Positions 19,575-27,032 of a stretch of 64,000 bases of DNA are shown piece after piece. The stretch is from Poindextera sp036272595. Lineage in GTDB: Bacteria; Pseudomonadota; Alphaproteobacteria; Caulobacterales; Caulobacteraceae. The stretch is taken from the NCBI GenBank assembly GCA_036272595.1, contig DATAYM010000067.1, positions 72,705 to 136,704 on the forward strand, in the 5' to 3' direction. Numbering within the stretch: position 1 is the stretch's first letter; each line of letters starts with the position of its first letter. The notes beneath the pieces are model-generated. The model had not been told where the DNA came from. It saw only the letters and a list, made by a program, of their open reading frames with translations, and searched no databases. A program made the position numbers and the translations under genes.

Positions 19575-20531
19575 CTAGCAGTCGGGGCAGTGGTCGTCGC
19601 GCGACTGCTCGATCTGCAGGGTGGCGTGGCGGACGCCGAAGCGGTCCTGCAGCGCATGGGCGAGGCCGGCGCGGAAGCCGTCGTCGCCGTCGTGGTCGGG
19701 CCGCACCACGTGGGCGGTCAGCGCCACCTCGGTGGTGCTCATGGCCCACAGGTGCAGGTCGTGCACCTCGGTGACGCCGGCGCTCTCCGACAGGAAGGCG
19801 TGGATGCTGTCGAGGTCCGCGCCCGGCGGCGCGGCGTCGAGCGCCAGGTCGATCGCCTCGCGCAACAGGCCCCAGGTGCCGGCCAGGATCACCCCGACCA
19901 CCAGGAGGCTGGCCAGCGGGTCGAGCCAGGTCAGGCCGGTCAGCCAGATCAGCGCCGCCGCGACGATCACCCCGACCGAGACGCCGGCGTCGCCGGCCAT
20001 GTGCAGGAAGATCCCGCGCACGTTCACGTCGCCCTTGCCGCCCCGCATGAACATCAGGGCGGTCGCGGTGTTGACCACCACGCCGATCGCGGCGGTGAGC
20101 ATGACGATGCCCGAGGCGACAGGCTGGGGCGCGAACAGCCGCTGCGCCGCCTCGATGGCGATGGCCCCGGAGACGAAGACCAGGATGACGCCGTTGATCA
20201 CCGCCGCCAGCACGGTGGCCTTGCCGAAGCCGTAGGTGCGCCGCCCGCGCGCCGGCCGGCTGGCCAGCCAGGTCGCGCCTCCGGCCAGCACCAGGCCGAG
20301 CACGTCCGACAGATTATGCCCCGCATCGGCGATCAGGGCGGTGGAGTTGGCGAAGACGCCGCCGCCCGCCTCGACCAGCACGATCAGGAGGTTCAGCCCG
20401 ATCGCCAGCCCGTAACGAGGATCGCCGACCGCGACATGCGCGTGGCTGTGGCCGGCATGGCCGTGGCCCTGCTCATGACCGTGGTGGCCGTGCCGGTGAT
20501 CGTGGTCGTGAGGATGGATGTGAGCGGTCAT
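19575..20531 (-). CDS. Cation diffusion facilitator (zinc/cobalt/cadmium exporter)
   Basis: A 318-residue CDF transporter exporting divalent metal from cytoplasm to periplasm in exchange for protons. The first 32 residues contain 14 histidines (a metal-binding leader as in ZitB/CzcD). Six helices follow, with metal site residues in DAGHNLSD (TM2) and HMAGD (TM5). The C-terminal cytoplasmic ferredoxin-like domain (VTEVHDLHLWAMS) mediates dimerisation. The ATG at 20531 is the last one before the His-rich leader. The frame stays open far upstream only because it mirrors dapE. Confidence 0.93.
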   Translation of the reverse strand: MTAHIHPHDHDHRHGHHGHEQGHGHAGHSHAHVAVGDPRYGLAIGLNLLIVLVEAGGGVFANSTALIADAGHNLSDVLGLVLAGGATWLASRPARGRRTYGFGKATVLAAVINGVILVFVSGAIAIEAAQRLFAPQPVASGIVMLTAAIGVVVNTATALMFMRGGKGDVNVRGIFLHMAGDAGVSVGVIVAAALIWLTGLTWLDPLASLLVVGVILAGTWGLLREAIDLALDAAPPGADLDSIHAFLSESAGVTEVHDLHLWAMSTTEVALTAHVVRPDHDGDDGFRAGLAHALQDRFGVRHATLQIEQSRDDHCPDC

Positions 20532-20630
20532 CTGAACAGCATCAAAGGTAGAGCAGCCCGGGGTCTTTCGCCAGTCGCGGGGCCAAAGCTCGATTGCCGC
20601 ACCGGGGTATCCGCGATAAGCGCGGGGCCC

Positions 20631-21767
20631 ATGACCGTCGACCCGATCGCGCTGGCCCAGGCGCTTATCCGCCGCCCGTCGGTGACCCCCGCCGACGCGG
20701 GCGCCATGGACGTGGTCGAGCAGGCGCTGACCGGGCTCGGCTTCGCCTGCCGCCGCATGCGGTTCGGCGAGATCGAAAACCTCTATGCGCGGCGGGGAAC
20801 GGCGGGGCCGAACCTCTGCTTCGCCGGCCATACCGACGTGGTGCCGCCGGGCGACGTGGTCGCCTGGCGCGATCCGCCGTTCGAGGGCCGCGTGGTCGAC
20901 GGCCGGCTCTATGGCCGCGGGGCCGCCGACATGAAGGGCGCCGTCGCCGCCTTCATCGCCGCCGCCTCGCGGACGCCGGCGGACCAGGGCTCTCTGTCGC
21001 TCTTGATCACCGGCGACGAGGAGGGCGACGCCGTCGACGGCACCGGCCGGGTGGTCGAGGCGCTGATCGCCGCCGGCGAGCGGATCGACCATTGCGTGCT
21101 GGGCGAGCCGTCCTCGGCCGCCCTGCCCGGCGACCAGATGAAGATCGGCCGGCGCGGCAGCCTGAACGCCTGGATCACCGTGGAGGGCCGCCAAGGCCAC
21201 GTCGCCTATCCCGACCGCTCGGCCAATCCGATCGCGCCGCTGATCCGGCTCCTGGGCCGGCTGCAGTCGCGGGTGCTGGACGAGGGCCACGCCGGCTTTC
21301 CGCCGTCGAATCTGGAGGTGACCACCATCGATGTCGGCAACCCGGCCACCAATGTCATTCCGGCAAGGGCGACGGCGCGGCTGAACATCCGCTTCAACCC
21401 GGCGCACAGCGGCCAGGGCCTGAGCGACTGGCTGCAGGTCGAATGCGACGCCGAGGACGAGGATTTTTCCGGCCGCGTCGAACTCACCACGAAGCTGACC
21501 GGCGAGGCCTTCCTGACCGAGCCAGGGGCCTTCGTCGAACTCTGCGCCGCCGCCGTGCGCGAGGTGGTCGGCCGCGAGCCGGAGCTTTCCACCGCCGGCG
21601 GCATTTCCGACGCCCGCTTCATCCGCGCCCTCTGCCCGGTGGTCGAGCTCGGCCTGGTCGGGGCGACCATGCACGCGGTGGACGAATGCGTGGCCGTCGC
21701 CGACGTCCTGGCGCTGACGCAGATCTACCGCCGCCTGATCGACCTCTATTTCGCGACTTTTCAGTAG
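20631..21767 (+). CDS. dapE: Succinyl-diaminopimelate desuccinylase
   Basis: Hydrolyses N-succinyl-LL-diaminopimelate to LL-diaminopimelate and succinate in the lysine/peptidoglycan precursor pathway. It is an M20 family dizinc enzyme of 378 residues, the usual length. Visible features: His67 in FAGHTDVVPPGD, the bridging Asp100 in GRGAADMKG, the catalytic/ligand pair Glu130-Glu131 in ITGDEEGDAVDGT, and the late STAGGISDARFI segment. The start ATG at 20631 follows the family N-terminus closely (MTVDPIALAQALIRRPSVTP). Its 3' end overlaps truA by seven bases, tail to tail. Confidence 0.96.
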   Translation: MTVDPIALAQALIRRPSVTPADAGAMDVVEQALTGLGFACRRMRFGEIENLYARRGTAGPNLCFAGHTDVVPPGDVVAWRDPPFEGRVVDGRLYGRGAADMKGAVAAFIAAASRTPADQGSLSLLITGDEEGDAVDGTGRVVEALIAAGERIDHCVLGEPSSAALPGDQMKIGRRGSLNAWITVEGRQGHVAYPDRSANPIAPLIRLLGRLQSRVLDEGHAGFPPSNLEVTTIDVGNPATNVIPARATARLNIRFNPAHSGQGLSDWLQVECDAEDEDFSGRVELTTKLTGEAFLTEPGAFVELCAAAVREVVGREPELSTAGGISDARFIRALCPVVELGLVGATMHAVDECVAVADVLALTQIYRRLIDLYFATFQ

Positions 21768-22498
21768 GCGACGCTGACCAGGTAGAGCCCTTCGGCCGGC
21801 GCGACGGGGCCGCAGGCGGCGCGGTCGCGGGCCTCGAGCGCCGCGGCAAGGTCGGCGGCCGACCAGCGGCCGAGGCCCACCTGGGCCAGGGAGCCGGTCA
21901 TCGAGCGCACCTGCCGGTGCAGGAAGGACCGGGCGGTGAAGGCCAGGCGCACCTCATCGCCCTCGCGCCAGACCCGCGCCTCGTCCAGGGTCTTGACCGG
22001 CGACCTGGCCTGGCAGTTCACATCGCGGAAGGTGGTGAAGTCGTGCAGGCCGATCAGGCTTTGCGCGGCGGCGTGCATGGCCGTCGCGTCGATCGGCGAC
22101 TTCAACCGCCAGACCCGGCCGCGTTCCAGCGCCGGGGGACTTATGCGATTGAGGATGCGGTAGAGATAGCGCCGCTCCTTGGCCGAGAAGCGGGCATGGA
22201 AGTCGGGCCCGGCGACCTCGGCCTCCAGGATGGCGATGGGCTCCGGCGCCAGGTGCGCGTTCAGGGCGTCGCGCACCACGGCGGCGTCCCAGTCCTTTTC
22301 CAGGTCGATATGGACGACCTGGCCCAGGGCATGGACCCCGGAATCGGTGCGGCCGGCGGCGTGCAGGCGCAGGCTCTCGCCGCAGAAGGCCTTGACGGCG
22401 CGCTCGATGGAGACCTGCACCGAGGGCTGGTCGGCCTGGGCCTGGAAGCCGTGATAGGGCCGGCCGTCGTATTCGACGAGAAGGCGGTAGCGCGGCAT
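21761..22498 (-). CDS. truA: tRNA pseudouridine(38-40) synthase
   Basis: Converts uridines 38-40 in the tRNA anticodon arm to pseudouridine. 245 residues. The catalytic Asp52 sits in AAGRTDSGVHALGQ, and the second half has the FLHRQVRSMTG motif. It shares one base with the fmt stop in a TGATG junction, so the pair is co-translated. The def-fmt-truA run groups tRNA modification with initiator processing. Confidence 0.97.
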   Translation of the reverse strand: MPRYRLLVEYDGRPYHGFQAQADQPSVQVSIERAVKAFCGESLRLHAAGRTDSGVHALGQVVHIDLEKDWDAAVVRDALNAHLAPEPIAILEAEVAGPDFHARFSAKERRYLYRILNRISPPALERGRVWRLKSPIDATAMHAAAQSLIGLHDFTTFRDVNCQARSPVKTLDEARVWREGDEVRLAFTARSFLHRQVRSMTGSLAQVGLGRWSAADLAAALEARDRAACGPVAPAEGLYLVSVAY

Positions 22499-23424
22499 CA
22501 GCCCAGCCTGACGCCGGGCGAGACCGGAAAGCCACGCAGGAAATCATCGGCGGACTGCACGCTGCGCCCCTCGCGCTGGGCGCGCAGGATGCGCACCGCG
22601 CCGTCGCCGCAGGCGATCAGCAGCCGCTCGTCCAGCACCTCGCCCGGCTCGCCCTCGCCGTCCTCGACGATCGAGAGCAGCGCCTTGATGCGGATCGCCC
22701 GCCCGTCGACGCGGCATTCGAACCAGGCGCCCGGCGCCGGCGAGAGGCCGCGGATGCGCCGGTCGACCCGGCGCGCCGATTTTTCCCAGTCGATGCGGGT
22801 CTCTTTCGGCCGGATCTTCCTGGCGTAGGTGACGCCGTCCTCGCTCTGCGGCGTCTCGACCATGCCGCCGCGCTCGATCGCGGCGAGCGCCCTGGGCAGC
22901 AGGTGCGCGCCGATGGGGGCCAGCCGGTCGTGCAGCGACCCGGCCGTCTCCAACGCGTCGATCCGCACCGTCTCGGAGAGCAGGATCGGCCCCTCGTCCA
23001 GCCCCTCGGTCATGCGCATGACCTGGACGCCGGTGACCGCGTCGCCGGCCATGATGGCCCGCTGGATCGGCGCCGCGCCGCGCCAGCGCGGCAACAGCGA
23101 CGCGTGCAGGTTGAAGGCCCCCAGCCTCGGCGCCTGCAGCACCGCGGCCGGCAGGATCTGGCCGAAGGCGACCACCACCGCCGCATCCAGGTCGAGCGCC
23201 GCGAAAGCCTCGATCTCGGCCGGATCGCGCATGGAGGCGGGGGTGCGCGCCACAAGGCCGTTGGCCTCGGCGAAGGCCTGCACCGGCGAAGGCCGCAGGG
23301 CCTGGCCGCGCCCGCGCGGGGCCGGCGGCTGCGAATAGACCGCCGCGATCTCATGGCCGGCGGCGATCAGCTCGGCCAGGGCGGGAACGGCGAAATCCGG
23401 CGTGCCGAGAAAGGCGAGGCGCAT
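22498..23424 (-). CDS. fmt: Methionyl-tRNA formyltransferase
   Basis: Formylates initiator Met-tRNA using 10-formyltetrahydrofolate. 308 residues. The N-terminal Rossmann domain starts MRLAFLGTPDFAVPAL, and the catalytic Asn105, His107 and Asp143 sit in FNLHASLLPRWRGAAPIQRA and MTEGLDEGPIL. A C-terminal OB-like tRNA-binding domain starts near residue 205. It lies 45 bases after def, the classic pairing of initiator formylation with deformylation. Confidence 0.97.
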   Translation of the reverse strand: MRLAFLGTPDFAVPALAELIAAGHEIAAVYSQPPAPRGRGQALRPSPVQAFAEANGLVARTPASMRDPAEIEAFAALDLDAAVVVAFGQILPAAVLQAPRLGAFNLHASLLPRWRGAAPIQRAIMAGDAVTGVQVMRMTEGLDEGPILLSETVRIDALETAGSLHDRLAPIGAHLLPRALAAIERGGMVETPQSEDGVTYARKIRPKETRIDWEKSARRVDRRIRGLSPAPGAWFECRVDGRAIRIKALLSIVEDGEGEPGEVLDERLLIACGDGAVRILRAQREGRSVQSADDFLRGFPVSPGVRLG

Positions 23425-23469
23425 GTCAGGCGTTTAGCCGCGCCGGCGGGCTTGCGAAAGCGGCCAGCG

Positions 23470-23988
23470 TCAGGCGGCGTCGGCTTCGCGGGTGGCCTTC
23501 TTGACCTTGGAGACGGCGCGTTCGCGCTTCAGGCGCGACAGGTGGTCGATGAACAAGACCCCGTCCAGATGATCCATCTCGTGCTGGATGCAGACGGCGA
23601 AGACGCCCTCGGCGTCCTCCTCGACGGTCTCGCCGTGGTAGTTCAGGTAGCGCAGCTTCACCTGCGCCGGCCGTTCGACCTCGTCATAGATGTCCGGCAC
23701 CGACAGGCAGCCCTCCTCGTAGGGCTGGGTCTCTTCCGATGCCCAGACGATCTCCGGATTGACGAAATGGCGCGGCTGGCGCTCGCCGTCGCGATGGTCG
23801 AGGTCCATGACGATGACCCGGACCGGCTCGCCGATCTGGATGGCGGCCAGGCCGATGCCGGGGGCCGCGTACATGGTCTCCAGCATGTCGTCCATCAGCG
23901 CGCGCAGCTTGTCGTCGACCGCCGCGACGGGGGCGGAGACGGTCTTCAGGCGCGGGTCCGGAACGACCAGGATTTCGCGAATAGCCAT
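23470..23988 (-). CDS. def: Peptide deformylase
   Basis: Fe(II)-type metallohydrolase removing the formyl group from nascent proteins. 172 residues. All three motifs are intact: GIGLAAIQ (44-51), EGCLS with ligand Cys94, and QHEMDHLDG with ligands His136 and His140 and catalytic Glu137. It ends in a basic tail (KREREAVSKVKKA type). First of the def-fmt-truA series. Confidence 0.97.
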   Translation of the reverse strand: MAIREILVVPDPRLKTVSAPVAAVDDKLRALMDDMLETMYAAPGIGLAAIQIGEPVRVIVMDLDHRDGERQPRHFVNPEIVWASEETQPYEEGCLSVPDIYDEVERPAQVKLRYLNYHGETVEEDAEGVFAVCIQHEMDHLDGVLFIDHLSRLKRERAVSKVKKATREADAA

Positions 23989-24002
23989 GGGGTTCAGGTA
24001 GG

Positions 24003-25184
24003 TTAGCCGGCGCGAACCGTCAAGATCGGCGGCTGGTCCGGGACCGGGTCGGCGGCCAGTTTCGACAGCGATCGCGGGGCGGATTCGATGGGCTCGACCA
24101 CCGCCAGCGGCTTGGCCTCATGGTCGGCCGCCAGGTCTTCGAAGCGCCGCGCCTGGGTCAGCACCTGGCTCTCCAGCGAGCCGACGAAAAGATTGTAGCG
24201 CCCGACGGCGGCGTCCAGCGCCTTGCCGACGCCGGCGACGTGGCCGCCCATGATCGAGAGCCGCTTGTAGAGTTCGCGGCCAAGGATGGCGATCTGGTCG
24301 GCGTTGGCCTTCTGCTCCTCCACCCGCCAGCCATAGGCGATTGCCTTGCAGAGGGCGAAGAGGGTGGTCGGCGTCACCAGCACCACCCGCCGCTCCATCG
24401 CCTCGCTCATCAGTTCGGGCGCCTGGTCGAGGGCGGCGGCGAGGAAGCCGTCGCCGGGCACGAACATGGCGACGAAGTCCGGCGAGCCCTGCTTGGGGAA
24501 CTGGTCCCAGTAGGCGCGGGCGGCGAGGCCGGTCATATGGGTGCGCACGCTCTGCGCGTGGCGGATCAGCGCCGCCTCGCGGGCCGCGTCGTCGGTGGCG
24601 TCCTGGGCGTCGAGAAAGGCGTTCAGCGAGCACTTGGCGTCGATCACGAAGACGCCGCCGCCCGGCATGCGCACGACGACGTCCGGCCGGCGCCGGCCCT
24701 CCTCGCCCGCGACCGAGACCTGCTCCTCGAAATCGAAGCGGTTGGTCAGGCCGGCGACTTCCAGCACGTTGCGCAGGGTCTGTTCGCCCCAGCGGCCCTG
24801 CACGCCCGCGCCGCGCCGCAGCGCCGCCGACAGCTTGCGCGCCTCGGCCTGGGTGTCGACCGCGGCCTGCATCAGGGCGGCGATCTGGGCCTTCAGGCCG
24901 CCGGTCTCCTCGGCGCGGGCCTTTTCCACCGCCGCCACCTGCTCCTGGAATTTGGCGAGGGTCTCGCTGACCGGCTTGAAGGTCTCCGCCGCGCGGCTGA
25001 TCAGCTGGCTGGTGGCCAGCTCGGCGGCCTGGGCGGCGGCGGCCGGCGCGTTTTCCGCATTCGACCGCAGCCTATCGCGCGCCACGGCCAGCTCGCTCTG
25101 CGCCCGCATCAGCGCGCGCAGCGCCGCGGCGAGCGCCGCGAGCAACACGAGAACGATCAGGCCGAGGACCAGGGTGGCGTTCAT
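24003..25184 (-). CDS. rmuC: RmuC-family DNA recombination protein
   Basis: A 393-residue protein with an N-terminal membrane helix (residues about 4-22), a coiled-coil stretch (about 25-130), then the RmuC domain with its PD-(D/E)xK-type nuclease fold (RWGEQTLRNVLEVAG, then RRPDVVVRMPGGGVFVIDAK). RmuC limits inversions at short inverted repeats in E. coli. It is downstream of recR with a 46-base gap and just before def, so the minus-strand series runs ybaB, recR, rmuC, def, fmt, truA. Confidence 0.93.
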   Translation of the reverse strand: MNATLVLGLIVLVLLAALAAALRALMRAQSELAVARDRLRSNAENAPAAAAQAAELATSQLISRAAETFKPVSETLAKFQEQVAAVEKARAEETGGLKAQIAALMQAAVDTQAEARKLSAALRRGAGVQGRWGEQTLRNVLEVAGLTNRFDFEEQVSVAGEEGRRRPDVVVRMPGGGVFVIDAKCSLNAFLDAQDATDDAAREAALIRHAQSVRTHMTGLAARAYWDQFPKQGSPDFVAMFVPGDGFLAAALDQAPELMSEAMERRVVLVTPTTLFALCKAIAYGWRVEEQKANADQIAILGRELYKRLSIMGGHVAGVGKALDAAVGRYNLFVGSLESQVLTQARRFEDLAADHEAKPLAVVEPIESAPRSLSKLAADPVPDQPPILTVRAG

Positions 25185-25230
25185 GGTCCGTTCGATTTAC
25201 CCGGAGTCGGCCTCCAGGCCAAGCCTGCGG

Positions 25231-25839
25231 TCAGTCAGCGGCCGGACGTCGCGCTCTCAGCGCCTGGGCGATGGTGCCGTCGTCCAGCCAGTCCAGTTCG
25301 CCGCCCACCGGCACGCCGCGCGCCAGGCTGGTGACCGCCACGTTGGCCCTGGCCAGCCGCTCGGCGAGGTAATGGGCGGTGGTCTGGCCGTCGACGGTGG
25401 CCGGCAGGGCCAGGATGATCTCGCGCACCTCGCCGCCCTGCGCCCGGGCGACCAGTTCGTTGACCCGCAGGGCCTCGGGCCCGCGCCCGTCCAGGGCCGA
25501 CAGGAGCGCGCCCAGCACGTGGTAGCGGCCGCGGTAGGAGCCGCCGCGCTCCAGCGCCCAGAGCGCGCCGACCTCCTCGATCACGCAGATCAGGCCGGCA
25601 TCGCGGCTGGCGTCGGCGCAGACGGCGCAGGGGTCGCTGGTGTCGAGCGCGCCGCAGATCGAGCAGGACTTCACCCGCTCCGCCGCCTCGGCCATCGCCT
25701 GGGCCAGCGGCCGCATCAGCTGGTCGCGTTTCTTCAGGAGGGCGAGCGCGGAACGCCGGGCCGAGCGCGGCCCGAGCCCCGGCAACCTGGAAAGCAGCGC
25801 GATCAGCCGCTCGATCTCGGGTCCGGCGGATACGGCCAA
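25231..25839 (-). CDS. recR: Recombination mediator protein RecR
   Basis: Works with RecO and RecF in loading RecA at gaps. 202 residues. It shows the helix-hairpin-helix region (LSRLPGLGPRSARRSAL), a four-Cys zinc finger (Cys59, 62, 71, 74), the TOPRIM domain starting near residue 82 (ICVIEEVGALWALE), and a C-terminal Walker-like region (ARGVPVGGELDWLDDGT). The start codon is TTG at 25839, two bases after the ybaB stop; no ATG fits the known N-terminus. The ybaB-recR pairing is widely conserved. Confidence 0.95.
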   Translation of the reverse strand: MAVSAGPEIERLIALLSRLPGLGPRSARRSALALLKKRDQLMRPLAQAMAEAAERVKSCSICGALDTSDPCAVCADASRDAGLICVIEEVGALWALERGGSYRGRYHVLGALLSALDGRGPEALRVNELVARAQGGEVREIILALPATVDGQTTAHYLAERLARANVAVTSLARGVPVGGELDWLDDGTIAQALRARRPAAD

Positions 25840-25841
25840 GG

Positions 25842-26165
25842 TCAGGAGAGGCCGGGAAAGCCGGGCAGCCCGCCGAACGGTCCGGCGATGGCCTTCATGG
25901 TCTCGGCCTGGGCGGCGTCCAGCTTGCGCTTGGCGTCGGCATGGGCGGCGACCAAGAGGTCGGCCAGGATCTCGCCCTCGCCGGCGGTCAGGAGGGCGTC
26001 GTCGATGCTGACGCTGATGAGCTCGCCCGAGCCCTTCAGGGTCAGCTTGACCATGCCGGCGCCGGCGACCCCGTCGGCGGTGGTCTCGGCGAGCTTGGCC
26101 TGGGCCTCGGTCAGCTTCTGCTGCATGGCCTGCGCCTGTTTCATGAGCGCGCCCAGATCCTTCAT
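25842..26165 (-). CDS. YbaB/EbfC-family nucleoid-associated protein
   Basis: A small DNA-binding dimer of 107 residues. The N-terminus MKDLGALMKQAQAMQQKL is the family hallmark, followed by helical and beta segments (GMVKLTLKGSGELISVSIDD). The ATG at 26165 has GGAAAGG seven bases upstream and gives the family's normal length, although the frame is open further upstream. It immediately precedes recR. In most genomes dnaX would be next upstream; here a plus-strand gene and a repeat region lie between. Confidence 0.93.
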   Translation of the reverse strand: MKDLGALMKQAQAMQQKLTEAQAKLAETTADGVAGAGMVKLTLKGSGELISVSIDDALLTAGEGEILADLLVAAHADAKRKLDAAQAETMKAIAGPFGGLPGFPGLS

Positions 26166-26256
26166 CGCCGCCTTTCCTTTCTCAAAACCGGCCGCCATCA
26201 TATCGAGCGCCGCATCGAGCGCGACCGAAAGATCGGCGGATAGCGCGGGAGACGAC

Positions 26257-26796
26257 ATGGCCAGCCACATCGCCCTGCTTCGGGCCGTCAATGTCGGCGG
26301 CCGCAGCCTTAAGATGGGCGATCTGGCCGCCTTCGCCAGGGACCTGGGCCTCGGCGAGCCGCGAACCCTGCTGCAGAGCGGCAACCTGGTGTTCGAAAGC
26401 CCGGCCAAGGGCGATGCGGCGCTGGAGAAGCGCCTGGAGACAGAGGCGAAGAAGCGGTTCGGCTTTGCGATCGACGTCATGGTCCGCTCGGCGGCGGAAT
26501 GGCAGGCGCTGATGACCGCCAACCCGTTCGCCGACGCGGCCAGCGACGACCCGGCCCATCTTTTGGTCATGCCGCTGAAGACCGCGCCGGCCAAGGATGC
26601 GCTGGAGAGGCTGCGCGCGGCGATCAAGGGGCGCGAGCTTGTCGAGCTGGCCGGCCGCGACGCCTACCTGGTCTATCCCGACGGCGTCGGAAACTCGAAG
26701 CTGACCATCGGCGTGATCGAAAAGGCCCTGGGCGTCCGCGGCACCGCGCGCAACTGGAACACGGTGCTGAAGTTGGCCGAGATGGTGGCGGCCTGA
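26257..26796 (+). CDS. DUF1697 family protein
   Basis: A soluble 179-residue protein of a widespread family with no known biochemical role. It has the family start (IALLRAVNVGGRSLKMGDL), the central LLQSGNLVFES motif, and the late YPDGVGNSKLTIGVIEKALG segment. It is encoded opposite to the surrounding housekeeping genes, diverging from ybaB across 91 bases. A hairpin followed by a T-run lies 28 bases after the stop. Its placement between ybaB and dnaX suggests insertion into a conserved gene group. Confidence 0.88.
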   Translation: MASHIALLRAVNVGGRSLKMGDLAAFARDLGLGEPRTLLQSGNLVFESPAKGDAALEKRLETEAKKRFGFAIDVMVRSAAEWQALMTANPFADAASDDPAHLLVMPLKTAPAKDALERLRAAIKGRELVELAGRDAYLVYPDGVGNSKLTIGVIEKALGVRGTARNWNTVLKLAEMVAA

Positions 26797-26824
26797 TCAG
26801 GGCGGACTGCCTATAATCGGCTCC

Positions 26825-26853
26825 TTCCCGCGAAGGCGGGAACCCAGTTTTTT
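26825..26853 (+). terminator. Probable intrinsic terminator after the DUF1697 gene
   Basis: TTCCCGC (26825-26831) pairs exactly with GCGGGAA (26836-26842) around GAAG, and CCCAG then TTTTTT follows. The run is offset by five bases from the stem, so efficiency is uncertain. Stems of this type also occur as dispersed palindromes in alphaproteobacteria. Confidence 0.5.
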
Positions 26854-26932
26854 ACCACCAAGCACACCAAGATCACCAAGGATCAGCGCTGACCTTTTCT
26901 CTTCTTGGTGTGCTTGGTGTGCTTGGTGGTTA
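26852..26932. repeat. Long near-perfect inverted repeat built of CACCAAG units
   Basis: The left arm (26852-26880) reads as ACCACCAAGCACACCAAG plus a further ATCACCAAG; the right arm (26903-26932) is its reverse complement with CACACCAAG in the inner unit. The arms are nearly 30 bp, with a 22-base spacer. Each arm itself contains direct repeats of CACCAAG. The element is non-coding and lies between the terminator of the DUF1697 gene and the 3' end of dnaX, in the position of a dispersed intergenic repeat. Confidence 0.8.
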
Positions 26933-27032
26933 ATCTGCATCCCGGCCGTCACGCTCGACCCTCAGGACAAAAAGCCTGGATCCTCGCTTGCGCGGGGAGG
27001 AGCGGAGTGCGGAAAGCTCCGCGAGCGGCCTT

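Noticed and set aside
20532..21674. Extension of the CDF exporter frame far upstream, giving 699 residues
   Set aside because: The added part is antisense to dapE and has no homology-like pattern; the His-rich leader with ATG at 20531 is the natural N-terminus.
26852..26932. Repeated CACCAAG units considered as a CRISPR array
   Set aside because: The units are in inverted arms of one hairpin, with no regular spacers and no cas genes.
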